This document shows, piece by piece, positions 1-7,681 of a stretch of DNA of 48,245 nt. The DNA lies in contig DXOJ01000837.1 of assembly GCA_019412865.1 (NCBI GenBank), forward strand, positions 1-48,245, read 5' to 3'. Position 1 is the stretch's first letter. Each line of letters begins with the position of its first letter. Origin of the DNA: Bacteroides sp. (GTDB taxonomy: Bacteria; Bacteroidota; Bacteroidia; Bacteroidales; Bacteroidaceae). The position numbers and the translations under genes are program-made. The notes beneath the pieces were generated by a model that had not been told where the DNA came from, ran no database searches, and worked only from the letters and a program-made list of their open reading frames with translations.

Positions 1-63
1 ATTTAACGGAAAGAGCCGCATAAAAAGTCATATATAAATAAAATCATTAATGGACCAATAACA

Positions 64-1565
64 ATAAAGAAACTATTAATCTATCTTTCTCTAATTACAA
101 CAGGACTATTGTCCACTATACAAGTATCCGTCCAAAAAGAAATTGCTCCAGGGGTTATTAAACTACAAAAGGGAGAAATTGACCCTTTCACCCCCCCCTA
201 TTCTCTATTTGGCGGAAAGCCTGTTATAGAAACTATGAAGTCACTTCCTACAGCCAAGTTACCTTTCGACATTCAAGAAATACAAATAAAAATAACAGAT
301 AGAGGATGCTTGATAGAAGCCCCCTTGGAAGACAATGAACAAATCTATGGCTTCGGACTCCAGTTTGAAACCTTCGGTCAACGTGGCTTACGTAAACGTC
401 CGATAGTGAACGACAACCCTCTAAACTGACTCGGATATACACACGCCCCACAAACATTCTACGTCTCTACCAAAGGTTATGGCATTCTCGTCAATACAGC
501 ACGTTATACCACTTTTTTATGCGGATCCAACCAAAAAAACAGCAAAATATACAAAACGCGAAAACCCGCAAACATATTTCCACCACCACGGAAGACTTAT
601 ATAAAAATAGAAGCAATGGAGACAAAGTTTTTATCGACATTCCTGGTGCAAAAGGTATCGAAGTATTCATTATCACCGGACCGGAATTACTTGATGTAAT
701 GAAAAAATATAATCTTCTCTCCGGTGGAGGCTGTCTCCCCCCAATGTGGGGACTCGGATTCAAATACCGTGTGAAAGGAGATGCTATACAAGATTCTGTT
801 ATGCGTTTTGCTGATTATTTTCGTAACAATCATATTCCATGTGACGTACTAGGGCTTGAACCCGGATGGCAAACGGCTACTTATTCCTGCTCGTACATAT
901 GGAGTAAAGAACGATTCCCACAACACAAAGAAATGCTAGCCCAACTCCAGCAGAAAGGCTATAAGATCAATTTATGGGAACACGCTTACGTACACCCCAC
1001 CTCTCCCATCCGAAAAGCGTTGGAACCTTACCTTTATACAGCTTTCCACACATACCAGCAAGAGGGAATACCTCCTTTTCGCCCGCTGCTGATGGATGAT
1101 CCCAAGGATGAACGTCTGCGCACCATCAGCGATCAATACATGATTGGCAACGGAATGATGGCTGCTCCCCTGTACGAGAATAAGAAATCACGGAAAGTTT
1201 ACTTCCCGGAAGGAGTCTGGTACAACTTCAACACCAATGAAAAGTACGAAGGTAACCGTGAATATGAGATAACGACCGAGCTTAATCAATTACCACTCTA
1301 CGTACGTCAAGGAACGTTATTGCCTCTTGCCGAGCCTGTTCCTTATATAAATACGCAGACCGTATTCAACCTGAACTGCAAAATATACGGCACTCCCACC
1401 GCTACTTGCCAACTTTTCGAAGATGATGGTGTAAGCTATAATTTCCAGAAAGGGCAATTCAATCAGGTTACGTTGAATGCAGCTAAGGGAAAGGTCAAAC
1501 TTACAAGAACAAAAGGCTGCAAGATTAAAAGATACAAGCTCAAAGGCTACGAATTTATCAACTAG
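64..1565 (+). pseudogene. Decayed GH31 family glycosidase
   Basis: This is the remnant of a secreted GH31 (alpha-glucosidase/alpha-xylosidase clan) enzyme. The frame opens at 64 with ATA AAG AAA CTA, where an ATG is expected, and continues into a signal-peptide-like stretch (KKLLIYLSLITTGLLS). GH31 N-terminal sequence follows (IYGFGLQFETFGQRG). A TGA at 427-429 interrupts the frame, but homology continues beyond it (LGYTHAPQTFYVSTKGYG). The coding frame then shifts near an A7 run at 533-539 and resumes as the frame that carries LLSGGGCLPPMWGLGF. At about 1008-1012, HAYVHPTSPI is joined directly to RKALEPYLYTAF, so the part of the barrel with the catalytic acids is missing (I estimate 200 or more residues). 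The C-terminal beta domain is intact up to 1565. Lost start, nonsense codon, frameshift and internal deletion together make it non-functional. It converges on the alginate operon and is probably a relic of an older locus. Confidence 0.88.
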
Positions 1566-1718
1566 AGCATGTCTTTTTAAGAAGATATACTTACTATATA
1601 ACTTTCTTGAAAGGACATTTTCACCAGGGACACAATACGACAATCTCCCGCCCGAATATGTACCCGAAAACACATTTCCAGACAGGAGATCCACCATTAT
1701 AGACAACAAAGTCCCTCT

Positions 1719-2615
1719 CTAAAGTTTCTTGATGGAGAAATCGGCGAAACGGATTTCTTCATCGCGCAACTGGTCTTGCCAGCTACGGTTCTCGCCCAAA
1801 TAGCGGTAGATACCCCATTTGGGGCGAAGTCCCGTACAATCGGTGCGCCACATATCCATCTTTTGGGGATCGAGTTTCAAGAGAACTTTCCCGTCTTTCA
1901 CGCGCGTGATGGTTACTTCATAAGAACCATCCTCACCGAAACGGGCTTTCTCTTCCACCTCTACCCAGTTACCGAGGAAGTCGGCCAAATCCGTGCTGGC
2001 AATAGTCGTAGTACTCTCGCCACGCTTGTCATAGCGCACACGTAACTGTTGTCCGCCCTTACTATTCGAATAGGCAGTCAGTGTGATGAGCGGAGAGCTG
2101 ACGTCTGCCGTACCGGATGCGTTGTCGATGCCTTTCAACTGGTGAAGATGGGAGAATTTGGTAGTTGTACGAAATCCTGCCGGCAAACAGAATTTCCAAC
2201 GGAACACCATTGTCTCTCCTTGCTGGCCAACAAGGCTTTGCGGAGATTTATTATCTGTTTTTATTTCATTCCGCTGACGGTCTGTGATATTCGGCAGACC
2301 GCGGTCGTCGTCTATCGCAGCATGAATAAAAAATGCGAATACATATTTGTTCAACTGATTGTCACGCACCTGCTGAATATGCTGGAAATGCTCCGTTTTA
2401 TGCTCGCGCGAAGAATCGGGAGCCTCGTGGTTGTAGCCCGAGCGCTTTATCAAGTCGTACGTTTTCGCGCTGTTGCCATCGGCTATTAATGAACCGTCCA
2501 CTTGCTGTTCCGGTTGTTCGGGCTTCGGCTGTTCCTTGTCGTCTATCACTTCGGATGAACTATTGGAGCAGGCAATAAAGGCAAAGAGGGCTAAGAATAA
2601 GATTCCTGTTTTCAT
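1719..2615 (-). CDS. Jelly-roll polysaccharide-lyase-like lipoprotein (heparin lyase I-like)
   Basis: A 298-residue predicted lipoprotein with lipobox FIAC at Cys16 and a Pro/Glu-rich linker (about 22-40). The body resembles the heparin-lyase-I-like beta-jelly-roll lyases (Pfam Polysacc_lyase, PL13/PL20 type). Visible signatures are DRQRNEIK (about 112-119), GETMVFRWKF (133-142), the HQLKG strand (158-162), the NWVEVEEKARF strand and RPKWGIYR (264-271). These families cut uronate-containing chains by beta-elimination, so in this context alginate or a related uronan is the natural substrate. It is the last gene of the 11-gene alginate operon, 4 nt after the esterase. I cannot assign a CAZy family with confidence; it may be an unclassified lyase or a binding protein with a lyase fold. 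The lipid anchor suggests an outer-membrane location, but the residues after the cysteine (SNSSSEV) are not a strong surface-export signal. Confidence 0.7.
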   Translation of the reverse strand: MKTGILFLALFAFIACSNSSSEVIDDKEQPKPEQPEQQVDGSLIADGNSAKTYDLIKRSGYNHEAPDSSREHKTEHFQHIQQVRDNQLNKYVFAFFIHAAIDDDRGLPNITDRQRNEIKTDNKSPQSLVGQQGETMVFRWKFCLPAGFRTTTKFSHLHQLKGIDNASGTADVSSPLITLTAYSNSKGGQQLRVRYDKRGESTTTIASTDLADFLGNWVEVEEKARFGEDGSYEVTITRVKDGKVLLKLDPQKMDMWRTDCTGLRPKWGIYRYLGENRSWQDQLRDEEIRFADFSIKKL

Positions 2616-2619
2616 ACGT

Positions 2620-3609
2620 TTATTTCATATAGGTGGTCAGGAAATCGACAGACTTGAAGAAAATCTCTTCCATCTTATCAGAAGTCTTTGAACTTACGTT
2701 GTGGTCATAATACTTATACGTCAGCAGGTTGCAGACGCCTCCTTTTTTCTTTAGTGCCGATGCAAACATTTCACTTTGCTCACACTCTACCGTCACATCA
2801 CACGTGCCACATACCAGCATGGAAGCAGGGATGTTCTTCTTTGGAATGAGATTGATAGGAGATGCTTCGCGCAGGACTTTCGGGTTCCGGTCACAGAAAT
2901 AAGCGATGCGTTGAGCATCTTTTGTCTTCATGGTGATGGCAGCCTTTTCCAGGTCATAGATACCGGAATAGCCGACAAGTGCTTTCGTTCCGGGAACAGT
3001 CATGGCAGCAACTGCCGCTAGGTGTGCACCTGCAGAAGTGCCCAGGAAGCCGACACAGGCAGGATTTACATTCAATTCGGCAGCATGCTCCTGCACGTAT
3101 TTCACAGCATCCAGAATATCTTGAATGGAGACTTTCACGGTTGCGTCGGATTGCGGTGCCAGTGTATAAGAGACACGTACACCTGTAATACCCTTTTGCT
3201 TTGCCAGGTATTGAGACAGAGATCTGGACGAACCATTGTCTCCACGTGCCCATCCACCTCCGTGGATGTAGACCACGAACGGAGCGGGCTTGTCAGTCTC
3301 TGCAAAGTCTACTGTGAGTATCAGTTCATAATCCTTATGTTTCTTATACACAATGTCTTTGGTAGTCACTCCCTTATAGTCCTTGCTTTTCAGGCGGTCC
3401 GGCTGATAGGTATAAGGCACCATCACATCGGGAATGGTATTCACATCGATAAACTTCGCATATTTCTTTGCATACAGCAGCGCATAGGAGCCGTCCTCAT
3501 TCTGCGTCATCTTCATGCCATAGCGATTGGAAAATTGCTGCGGTTGCGCTTCCTGGGCAAGGCAGAAAAGCGGCAGCATACACAAACATAAAATCAGTTT
3601 CAATTTCAT
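2620..3609 (-). CDS. Secreted alpha/beta-hydrolase esterase (putative acetyl esterase)
   Basis: A 329-residue protein with a type I signal peptide (cleavage likely after LFCLA, about residue 19). It has the oxyanion motif HGGG at 116-119 and the nucleophile elbow GTSAG at 190-194 (Ser192), with Asp271 and His303 as the likely rest of the triad. This is the hormone-sensitive-lipase/BD-FAE-like carboxylesterase group, whose members remove acetyl or acyl groups from sugars in the periplasm. It lies in an operon of alginate lyases, 4 nt before the next gene and 27 nt after the PL38-like gene. The most economical role is deacetylation of O-acetylated alginate, the form made by bacteria such as Pseudomonas and not by brown algae. 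That role is inferred from context; the fold and catalytic motifs are seen directly. Confidence 0.82.
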   Translation of the reverse strand: MKLKLILCLCMLPLFCLAQEAQPQQFSNRYGMKMTQNEDGSYALLYAKKYAKFIDVNTIPDVMVPYTYQPDRLKSKDYKGVTTKDIVYKKHKDYELILTVDFAETDKPAPFVVYIHGGGWARGDNGSSRSLSQYLAKQKGITGVRVSYTLAPQSDATVKVSIQDILDAVKYVQEHAAELNVNPACVGFLGTSAGAHLAAVAAMTVPGTKALVGYSGIYDLEKAAITMKTKDAQRIAYFCDRNPKVLREASPINLIPKKNIPASMLVCGTCDVTVECEQSEMFASALKKKGGVCNLLTYKYYDHNVSSKTSDKMEEIFFKSVDFLTTYMK

Positions 3610-3636
3610 GATATCACTTCATTAGGTGGGATAATC

Positions 3637-4839
3637 TTATTTCTTCTTTAAAATTAGATATGGTATCGTTTCTACATCCGACGTACTGTATTTCAGTCCG
3701 ATGCACTTTGCCGTATCTATGTACTTCTGATTGCCCAATGCCGTTCCCGCTTCATAAAGAAGAATGGCGGCACGCGACTGGTCGAATGGTTTAATCTGCT
3801 TGAACTTCCAGCTTTCGGGGTTCACATAATAAGGATACAGATAGTCTACTGCCTGCGAAGCCACTTTGCCGTTGGCGGCCGGAGTATTCCACAAATTGAT
3901 ACCTATCTGGCTGGTAATCTGATTGGCTTCCATCAGAGCTTCGAGAGCGAAAGTTGAATAATGCAGGGAGAGCGTCCGTTCCAGTTCTTGGGGTAGTGAG
4001 CCGTCATCGGCAATCTGTGCACCCATTTTGGGGAGGATGCTTTGCTCGGCTACTTCACGGATGCGGTCGGTGCGGTCCAGATAGGCGAGTACCATCAGGT
4101 GAATGGCTTCGTACCACAGGCCATGATTGTTGGCAGCATGAGATTCTCTTTGTCCCTGTGTGCTGTTCTCCATCCAATAACAGAAAGCGGTAGCCCAGTC
4201 ATCGAGCTTTTTCTTGTCCGAGGCAGTCCAGCTTTTCGAGCTTTCTATCAATTTGGCAACTCCCAGTGCACGACTGAAACGACGGGAGTCAATGAAGCCC
4301 GAACCACGCATATTTTTCATTCCCGGAACGGATTGTGCATAAGTCATATTGGGGTTCATACCCAATTTCGGGTCGGTAAACCATGTTCGTAAATGATCGG
4401 CACAGGCTTTGGCGTAGACTTCTTTTCCGGTGATGTAATAGAGTACGCCCAAACAGTAGGCAGCGTCGCCAAAACGGTTGGCATTCTCACGTTCAGGGTA
4501 TTCATAAACTTCCGGGTTGCGTTCGCCATCCTTACGGATATAGGGAAGCCCATCTGTCTTCGTGGAGTCCGGCCACCAGTATGGGGATAGAGTCATATAA
4601 TCCCGGGGGTCCTTGCTGGGAGGTAATTTCTTTTTAGCTGTTACCGACAGAGGAGACATCTTTATATATTTCTCTGCCGCCTTTTCCTGTAATTCGATGT
4701 ACTGGGTCACCTCTTTATCGCCTTTCTGATAATCGGTCTTCAGCTTCTCGAGCAATGTCGCATTAAACGGTCCCAACGGTGCCGCGTTCAGTACTCCCCA
4801 ACAAAGGTATAGAGCCCATATAGCAAAGATTCGTCTCAT
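3637..4839 (-). CDS. Alginate lyase superfamily protein, PL38-like
   Basis: A 400-residue secreted protein (signal peptide to about Ala20) of the alpha/alpha-toroid alginate lyase superfamily (Pfam Alginate_lyase, PL5/PL38). Visible signatures are the aromatic YWWPD segment (87-91), ANNHGLWYEA with Asn237/Asn238/His239, and DGSLPQELERTLSLHYS with Arg288, His293 and Tyr294, which matches the catalytic layout of these families. Published B. ovatus alginate utilisers carry PL6, PL17 and PL38 lyases together, and this operon has the same trio, which supports PL38 over PL5. It should cut mannuronate-rich or glucuronan-like chains by beta-elimination in the periplasm. It is separated from the upstream SDR gene by a 225-nt spacer with a long hairpin, the largest gap in the operon, so it may have its own level of expression. 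Confidence 0.85.
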   Translation of the reverse strand: MRRIFAIWALYLCWGVLNAAPLGPFNATLLEKLKTDYQKGDKEVTQYIELQEKAAEKYIKMSPLSVTAKKKLPPSKDPRDYMTLSPYWWPDSTKTDGLPYIRKDGERNPEVYEYPERENANRFGDAAYCLGVLYYITGKEVYAKACADHLRTWFTDPKLGMNPNMTYAQSVPGMKNMRGSGFIDSRRFSRALGVAKLIESSKSWTASDKKKLDDWATAFCYWMENSTQGQRESHAANNHGLWYEAIHLMVLAYLDRTDRIREVAEQSILPKMGAQIADDGSLPQELERTLSLHYSTFALEALMEANQITSQIGINLWNTPAANGKVASQAVDYLYPYYVNPESWKFKQIKPFDQSRAAILLYEAGTALGNQKYIDTAKCIGLKYSTSDVETIPYLILKKK

Positions 4840-4954
4840 AAATGTATTCTTTTAGAGTAGTGGAGATGAGTGGTTAAAATAAGATGTGTAATGGTAAGAT
4901 TAATAGTGAAGCAAGTAAGAGGTAAGTTAGCAAAAAGCAGGTAATCAGGAAATA

Positions 4955-5020
4955 AGCAACCAAGCAGTAAGTAGTTGAGTATAAAACATTTGCTACTTAA
5001 CTACTCACTACTTGATTGCT
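4955..5020. repeat. Long inverted repeat between SDR and PL38-like genes
   Basis: Two 27-nt arms (4955-4981 and 4994-5020) are inverted copies with 4 differences around a 12-nt loop. All four are transitions. In the minus-strand transcript, which is the sense direction of the operon, three of them become G-U wobble pairs and one is C-A, so the RNA stem is almost continuous. The surrounding 4880-5040 stretch is rich in degenerate AAGTA/GTAGT repeats. It lies between the SDR stop and the start of the PL38-like gene, without a U-tract typical of a terminator. A processing, stability or partial-attenuation element is likely. Confidence 0.75.
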
Positions 5021-5064
5021 AAATCTTTACTACTTATACTAGCTCCAGATTCGGTGATTCTTCT

Positions 5065-5817
5065 TTAAGAGAAGAAACAACCACCGTTAATATCAATATT
5101 CGTACCTGTCAGGTAAGAAGATTCGGAGCAAGCCAAGAAGCAAACCAGTTCGGCAACTTCATCAGCAGTTCCCTCACGACGCAATGCGTAAGAGCCTTTC
5201 ATACGTTCACGATTCTCCGGTGTATTGAAGCGGTCGTGGAACGAAGTAGCAATCGTACCCGGACAGATAGCGTTGCAGCGGATTCCTTGAGGACCGAGTT
5301 CTTTGGCCATAGAGCGAGTGAATGTCATTACAGCGCCTTTGGCAGTTGCATACATGGAAGCTCCGTTGCCACCGCCGTCGCGGGCAGCCAATGAAGAGAA
5401 GTTTACGATAGAACCACCCTCCGGCATCATCGGAACTACCTCACGGGTACAAAGGAATACGGAACGCATATTGACATCCATCAGGAAGTCATACCAGTCT
5501 TCATCCTGTTCGGTGATTTTCTTACGACCTACGATTCCGCCTACTACATTTACCAATACATCTACCTTGTCGCCAAAAGCCTTGTTGCACTCTGCAAAAA
5601 GATTCTTCACCGCAGCAGCTTTCGTCATATCACCCTGAACAGCGATTGCTTCACCACCCACGTTTTTAATCAATGCTAGTGTTTCCTGTGCATCGGCTTC
5701 ATTATCAAAATAGTTCAAACAAACTTTAGCGCCTTCTGCGGCTAATTTTACAGATATTGCGCGACCCAGGTCACGTGCACCACCAGTTACAATAGCAACT
5801 TTTCCTTCTAATTTCAT
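5065..5817 (-). CDS. SDR oxidoreductase, probable DEH reductase
   Basis: A 250-residue cytoplasmic short-chain dehydrogenase/reductase. It has the nucleotide-binding TGGARDLG at 11-18, NVVG (90-93) in place of the usual NNAG, Ser141/142, the catalytic YATAK with Tyr156 and Lys160, and the CPGTIAT segment. Genes of this type in alginate loci encode 4-deoxy-L-erythro-5-hexoseulose uronate (DEH) reductase, which makes 2-keto-3-deoxy-D-gluconate (KDG). It follows the MFS transporter by 22 nt and sits downstream of the KdgF homologue, so transport, ring opening and reduction are encoded consecutively. KDG would then enter the kinase/aldolase steps encoded elsewhere. Cofactor preference cannot be read reliably; Tyr36/Phe37 after the second strand do not give a clear NADPH signature. 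Confidence 0.85.
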   Translation of the reverse strand: MKLEGKVAIVTGGARDLGRAISVKLAAEGAKVCLNYFDNEADAQETLALIKNVGGEAIAVQGDMTKAAAVKNLFAECNKAFGDKVDVLVNVVGGIVGRKKITEQDEDWYDFLMDVNMRSVFLCTREVVPMMPEGGSIVNFSSLAARDGGGNGASMYATAKGAVMTFTRSMAKELGPQGIRCNAICPGTIATSFHDRFNTPENRERMKGSYALRREGTADEVAELVCFLACSESSYLTGTNIDINGGCFFS

Positions 5818-5839
5818 AATTGTCTTTTTTAAAATACGT

Positions 5840-7306
5840 TTATTTATTGATTTGTTTAATCTCTCCTACTGTCAGGAAGATGGAGCACAACGATAGTGGT
5901 ACCAAAGCTCCCAACAGGCTGAATAATAAAATCCAGTTTGTAATATAGCTGGCAAAAAGAATAGCCAGAATTGTACCCAACACGGCCGAAGCACCTCCCA
6001 GACCTGCCAAAGAACCTACCGACTTGCCGCTATGCAAATCGCTCGGAATGGTCTGCAAGTTCGTCATGCAGAACTGGAAGCCTCCCAATACCAGTGCCAT
6101 AAAGAGAATGGCAACCGGAGCCGTGGTAGACATGATAGCTGCCAGAATGGACGGAATAATTATAAATCCACCAATCAGCATGGCTGCTTTGCGGGCATAG
6201 TTCACAGTCTTTCCACGGTTTATCAGCCAACCGGAATACCAGCCCCCGGCAACACTTCCCAAAGCCGCGCCCACATAAGGCACCCAGGCAGAGAACGCCA
6301 CCTCTTTTATATTCAGATGGAATACGTCGGCAAGATAAAGCGGCAGGAAGGTTACAAACATCCACCAGATAGGGTCGAGGAAGAATCGGCCGAGAATGAC
6401 AGACCAGTTCTTTTTCACACGCAACAGTTCGCCCCAGCTCTTTCCTTTATCTTCTGTCTTTATCTCCTTTTCGGGCTGACCGCTTAGAATATAAGTACGC
6501 TCTTCTTCCGTAATCCAGGGATGCTCTTTCGGAGTTGCCTTATTGATTATCAACCAGGGAATCAGCCAAATCAATCCCAATCCACCGACTACAATGAAAG
6601 TCAGTTTCCAGCCAAAGGCGATGAACAGCATCAGAATGATAATCGGAGCAAGAATGGAACCGATGGAAGCTGCCGCTCCAAACAATCCCTGTGCAAAAGC
6701 ACGTTCTTTCTGCGGGAACCATTCGGCATTACTTTTCGTAGTGCCCGGCCATGGGCCGGCTTCACCCAAGCCCAACATCATCCGGAAAAAGGTCAGTGAG
6801 AAGATTCCTCTGGAAAGAGAGGCCAGCGCATCCGCCGCTCCCCATACCAGCACACTCCAGAAGAAACCTTTCCGGCATCCGATTTTATCGTACAACTTGC
6901 CGGAGACAAGTTGGCTGATGCCGTATGCAATCATAAAGAAAATCGTAATCAGGCCGAGAATGTCTTTCGCTTTCTGCGACGCATCGGGATCGTTACGGTC
7001 TATCAGACCGAGGTCGATGGCGATACCCTCGCGATTGGTGACAAAGGTGACTCCGTTCTTCTCTTTCATCTGCACATTGGCTACGCTGACCGAATCGCGG
7101 TTTCCGTTGGCGGCTGTCAGGATATACTGGTCGCCCACCAATGCGGCGTGGTTGCCTTTATCGCTCAACGCCTCCGCCTCGGGCAGAAGACGATAGTCGA
7201 TATTAGCCACCCACATATAGTTGAGCGTGCCTCTATCCAGATAATTGATGATGGTTATCAACATGATTAATCCGATAACCACCCATCTAAGTCCTTTTAC
7301 TTTCAT
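5840..7306 (-). CDS. MFS uronate transporter with an extra periplasmic segment
   Basis: A 488-residue, 12-helix major facilitator of the anion:cation symporter type (hexuronate/glucarate transporters). It has NYLDRG at 21-26 in helix 1 and the GKLYDKIGCRKG loop (136-147) between helices 2 and 3. In ordinary members these motifs are about 40 residues apart; here they are about 110 apart, because a hydrophilic segment of about 70 residues (roughly 33-113) lies in the first periplasmic loop. The protein should import unsaturated uronate monomers or DEH produced in the periplasm by the PL17 enzyme. It is 4 nt after kdgF and 22 nt before the SDR gene. Family and role are well supported; the function of the inserted loop is unknown. 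Confidence 0.87.
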   Translation of the reverse strand: MKVKGLRWVVIGLIMLITIINYLDRGTLNYMWVANIDYRLLPEAEALSDKGNHAALVGDQYILTAANGNRDSVSVANVQMKEKNGVTFVTNREGIAIDLGLIDRNDPDASQKAKDILGLITIFFMIAYGISQLVSGKLYDKIGCRKGFFWSVLVWGAADALASLSRGIFSLTFFRMMLGLGEAGPWPGTTKSNAEWFPQKERAFAQGLFGAAASIGSILAPIIILMLFIAFGWKLTFIVVGGLGLIWLIPWLIINKATPKEHPWITEEERTYILSGQPEKEIKTEDKGKSWGELLRVKKNWSVILGRFFLDPIWWMFVTFLPLYLADVFHLNIKEVAFSAWVPYVGAALGSVAGGWYSGWLINRGKTVNYARKAAMLIGGFIIIPSILAAIMSTTAPVAILFMALVLGGFQFCMTNLQTIPSDLHSGKSVGSLAGLGGASAVLGTILAILFASYITNWILLFSLLGALVPLSLCSIFLTVGEIKQINK

Positions 7307-7310
7307 GCGC

Positions 7311-7655
7311 CTAGAGGTTTAAGAAGTCTGCACGCACGGGACTAAAAGTATCAATCAGAATACCGGCTTCCAGGCAAACGCATCCGTGCCATTCATCCGG
7401 TGCTACGTAATAACCATCTCCGGCAGAAAGAATCTCTTTCTTATCGCCGATGGTGAGTTCGAATTTGCCGCTCACCACGTAAGTGGCCTGGCTGTGATAA
7501 TGCTCGTGCATGGTTCCTACCGCACCTTTATCAAATTTCACTTTGACCATCATCAACTGTCCGTCATACGCCATAATCTGACGATTGACACCCGGAGCGG
7601 GGTTTTCCCACTTCAAATCTTTCTCAAACTGAAAAGTTTCACTACATGTTTTCAT
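7311..7655 (-). CDS. kdgF: KdgF-like cupin, unsaturated uronate ring-opening
   Basis: A 114-residue single-domain cupin. The metal-binding set is visible as His50, His52, Gln56 and His90 (motifs HEHYHSQ and EWHG), as in KdgF. KdgF converts 4,5-unsaturated uronate monomers, the products of pectin and alginate lyases, to the linear DEH form that the reductase uses. No signal peptide is present, so it acts in the cytoplasm. It sits between the exolytic PL17 lyase (26 nt upstream) and the MFS importer (4 nt downstream), exactly where this step is needed. A general cupin function cannot be excluded from sequence alone, but the context makes KdgF the clear choice. Confidence 0.9.
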   Translation of the reverse strand: MKTCSETFQFEKDLKWENPAPGVNRQIMAYDGQLMMVKVKFDKGAVGTMHEHYHSQATYVVSGKFELTIGDKKEILSAGDGYYVAPDEWHGCVCLEAGILIDTFSPVRADFLNL

Positions 7656-7681
7656 ACATTCTATCTATTAATGGTTTGTTC

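Noticed and set aside
1576..1722. Plus-strand open stretch after the GH31 relic (reads ERTFSPGTQYDNLPPEYVPE and on to TAA)
   Set aside because: It has no start or ribosome site of its own, overlaps the end of the lyase-like gene, and I recognise no family. It could be the tail of another lost gene, but the evidence is too thin to annotate. I see nothing else in 1566-1718.
3022..3591. 189-codon plus-strand open frame opposite the esterase gene
   Set aside because: It is antisense to a gene with complete catalytic motifs and shows no domain or signal of its own; it is a shadow of codon bias.
4860..5040. Possible CRISPR-like or tandem-repeat array of AAGTA/GTAGT units
   Set aside because: The units are degenerate with no regular spacer length; the stretch is better explained by the long inverted repeat and low complexity.
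6543..7196. 217-codon plus-strand open frame opposite the MFS gene
   Set aside because: It mirrors the transmembrane gene on the other strand and has no recognisable protein features.
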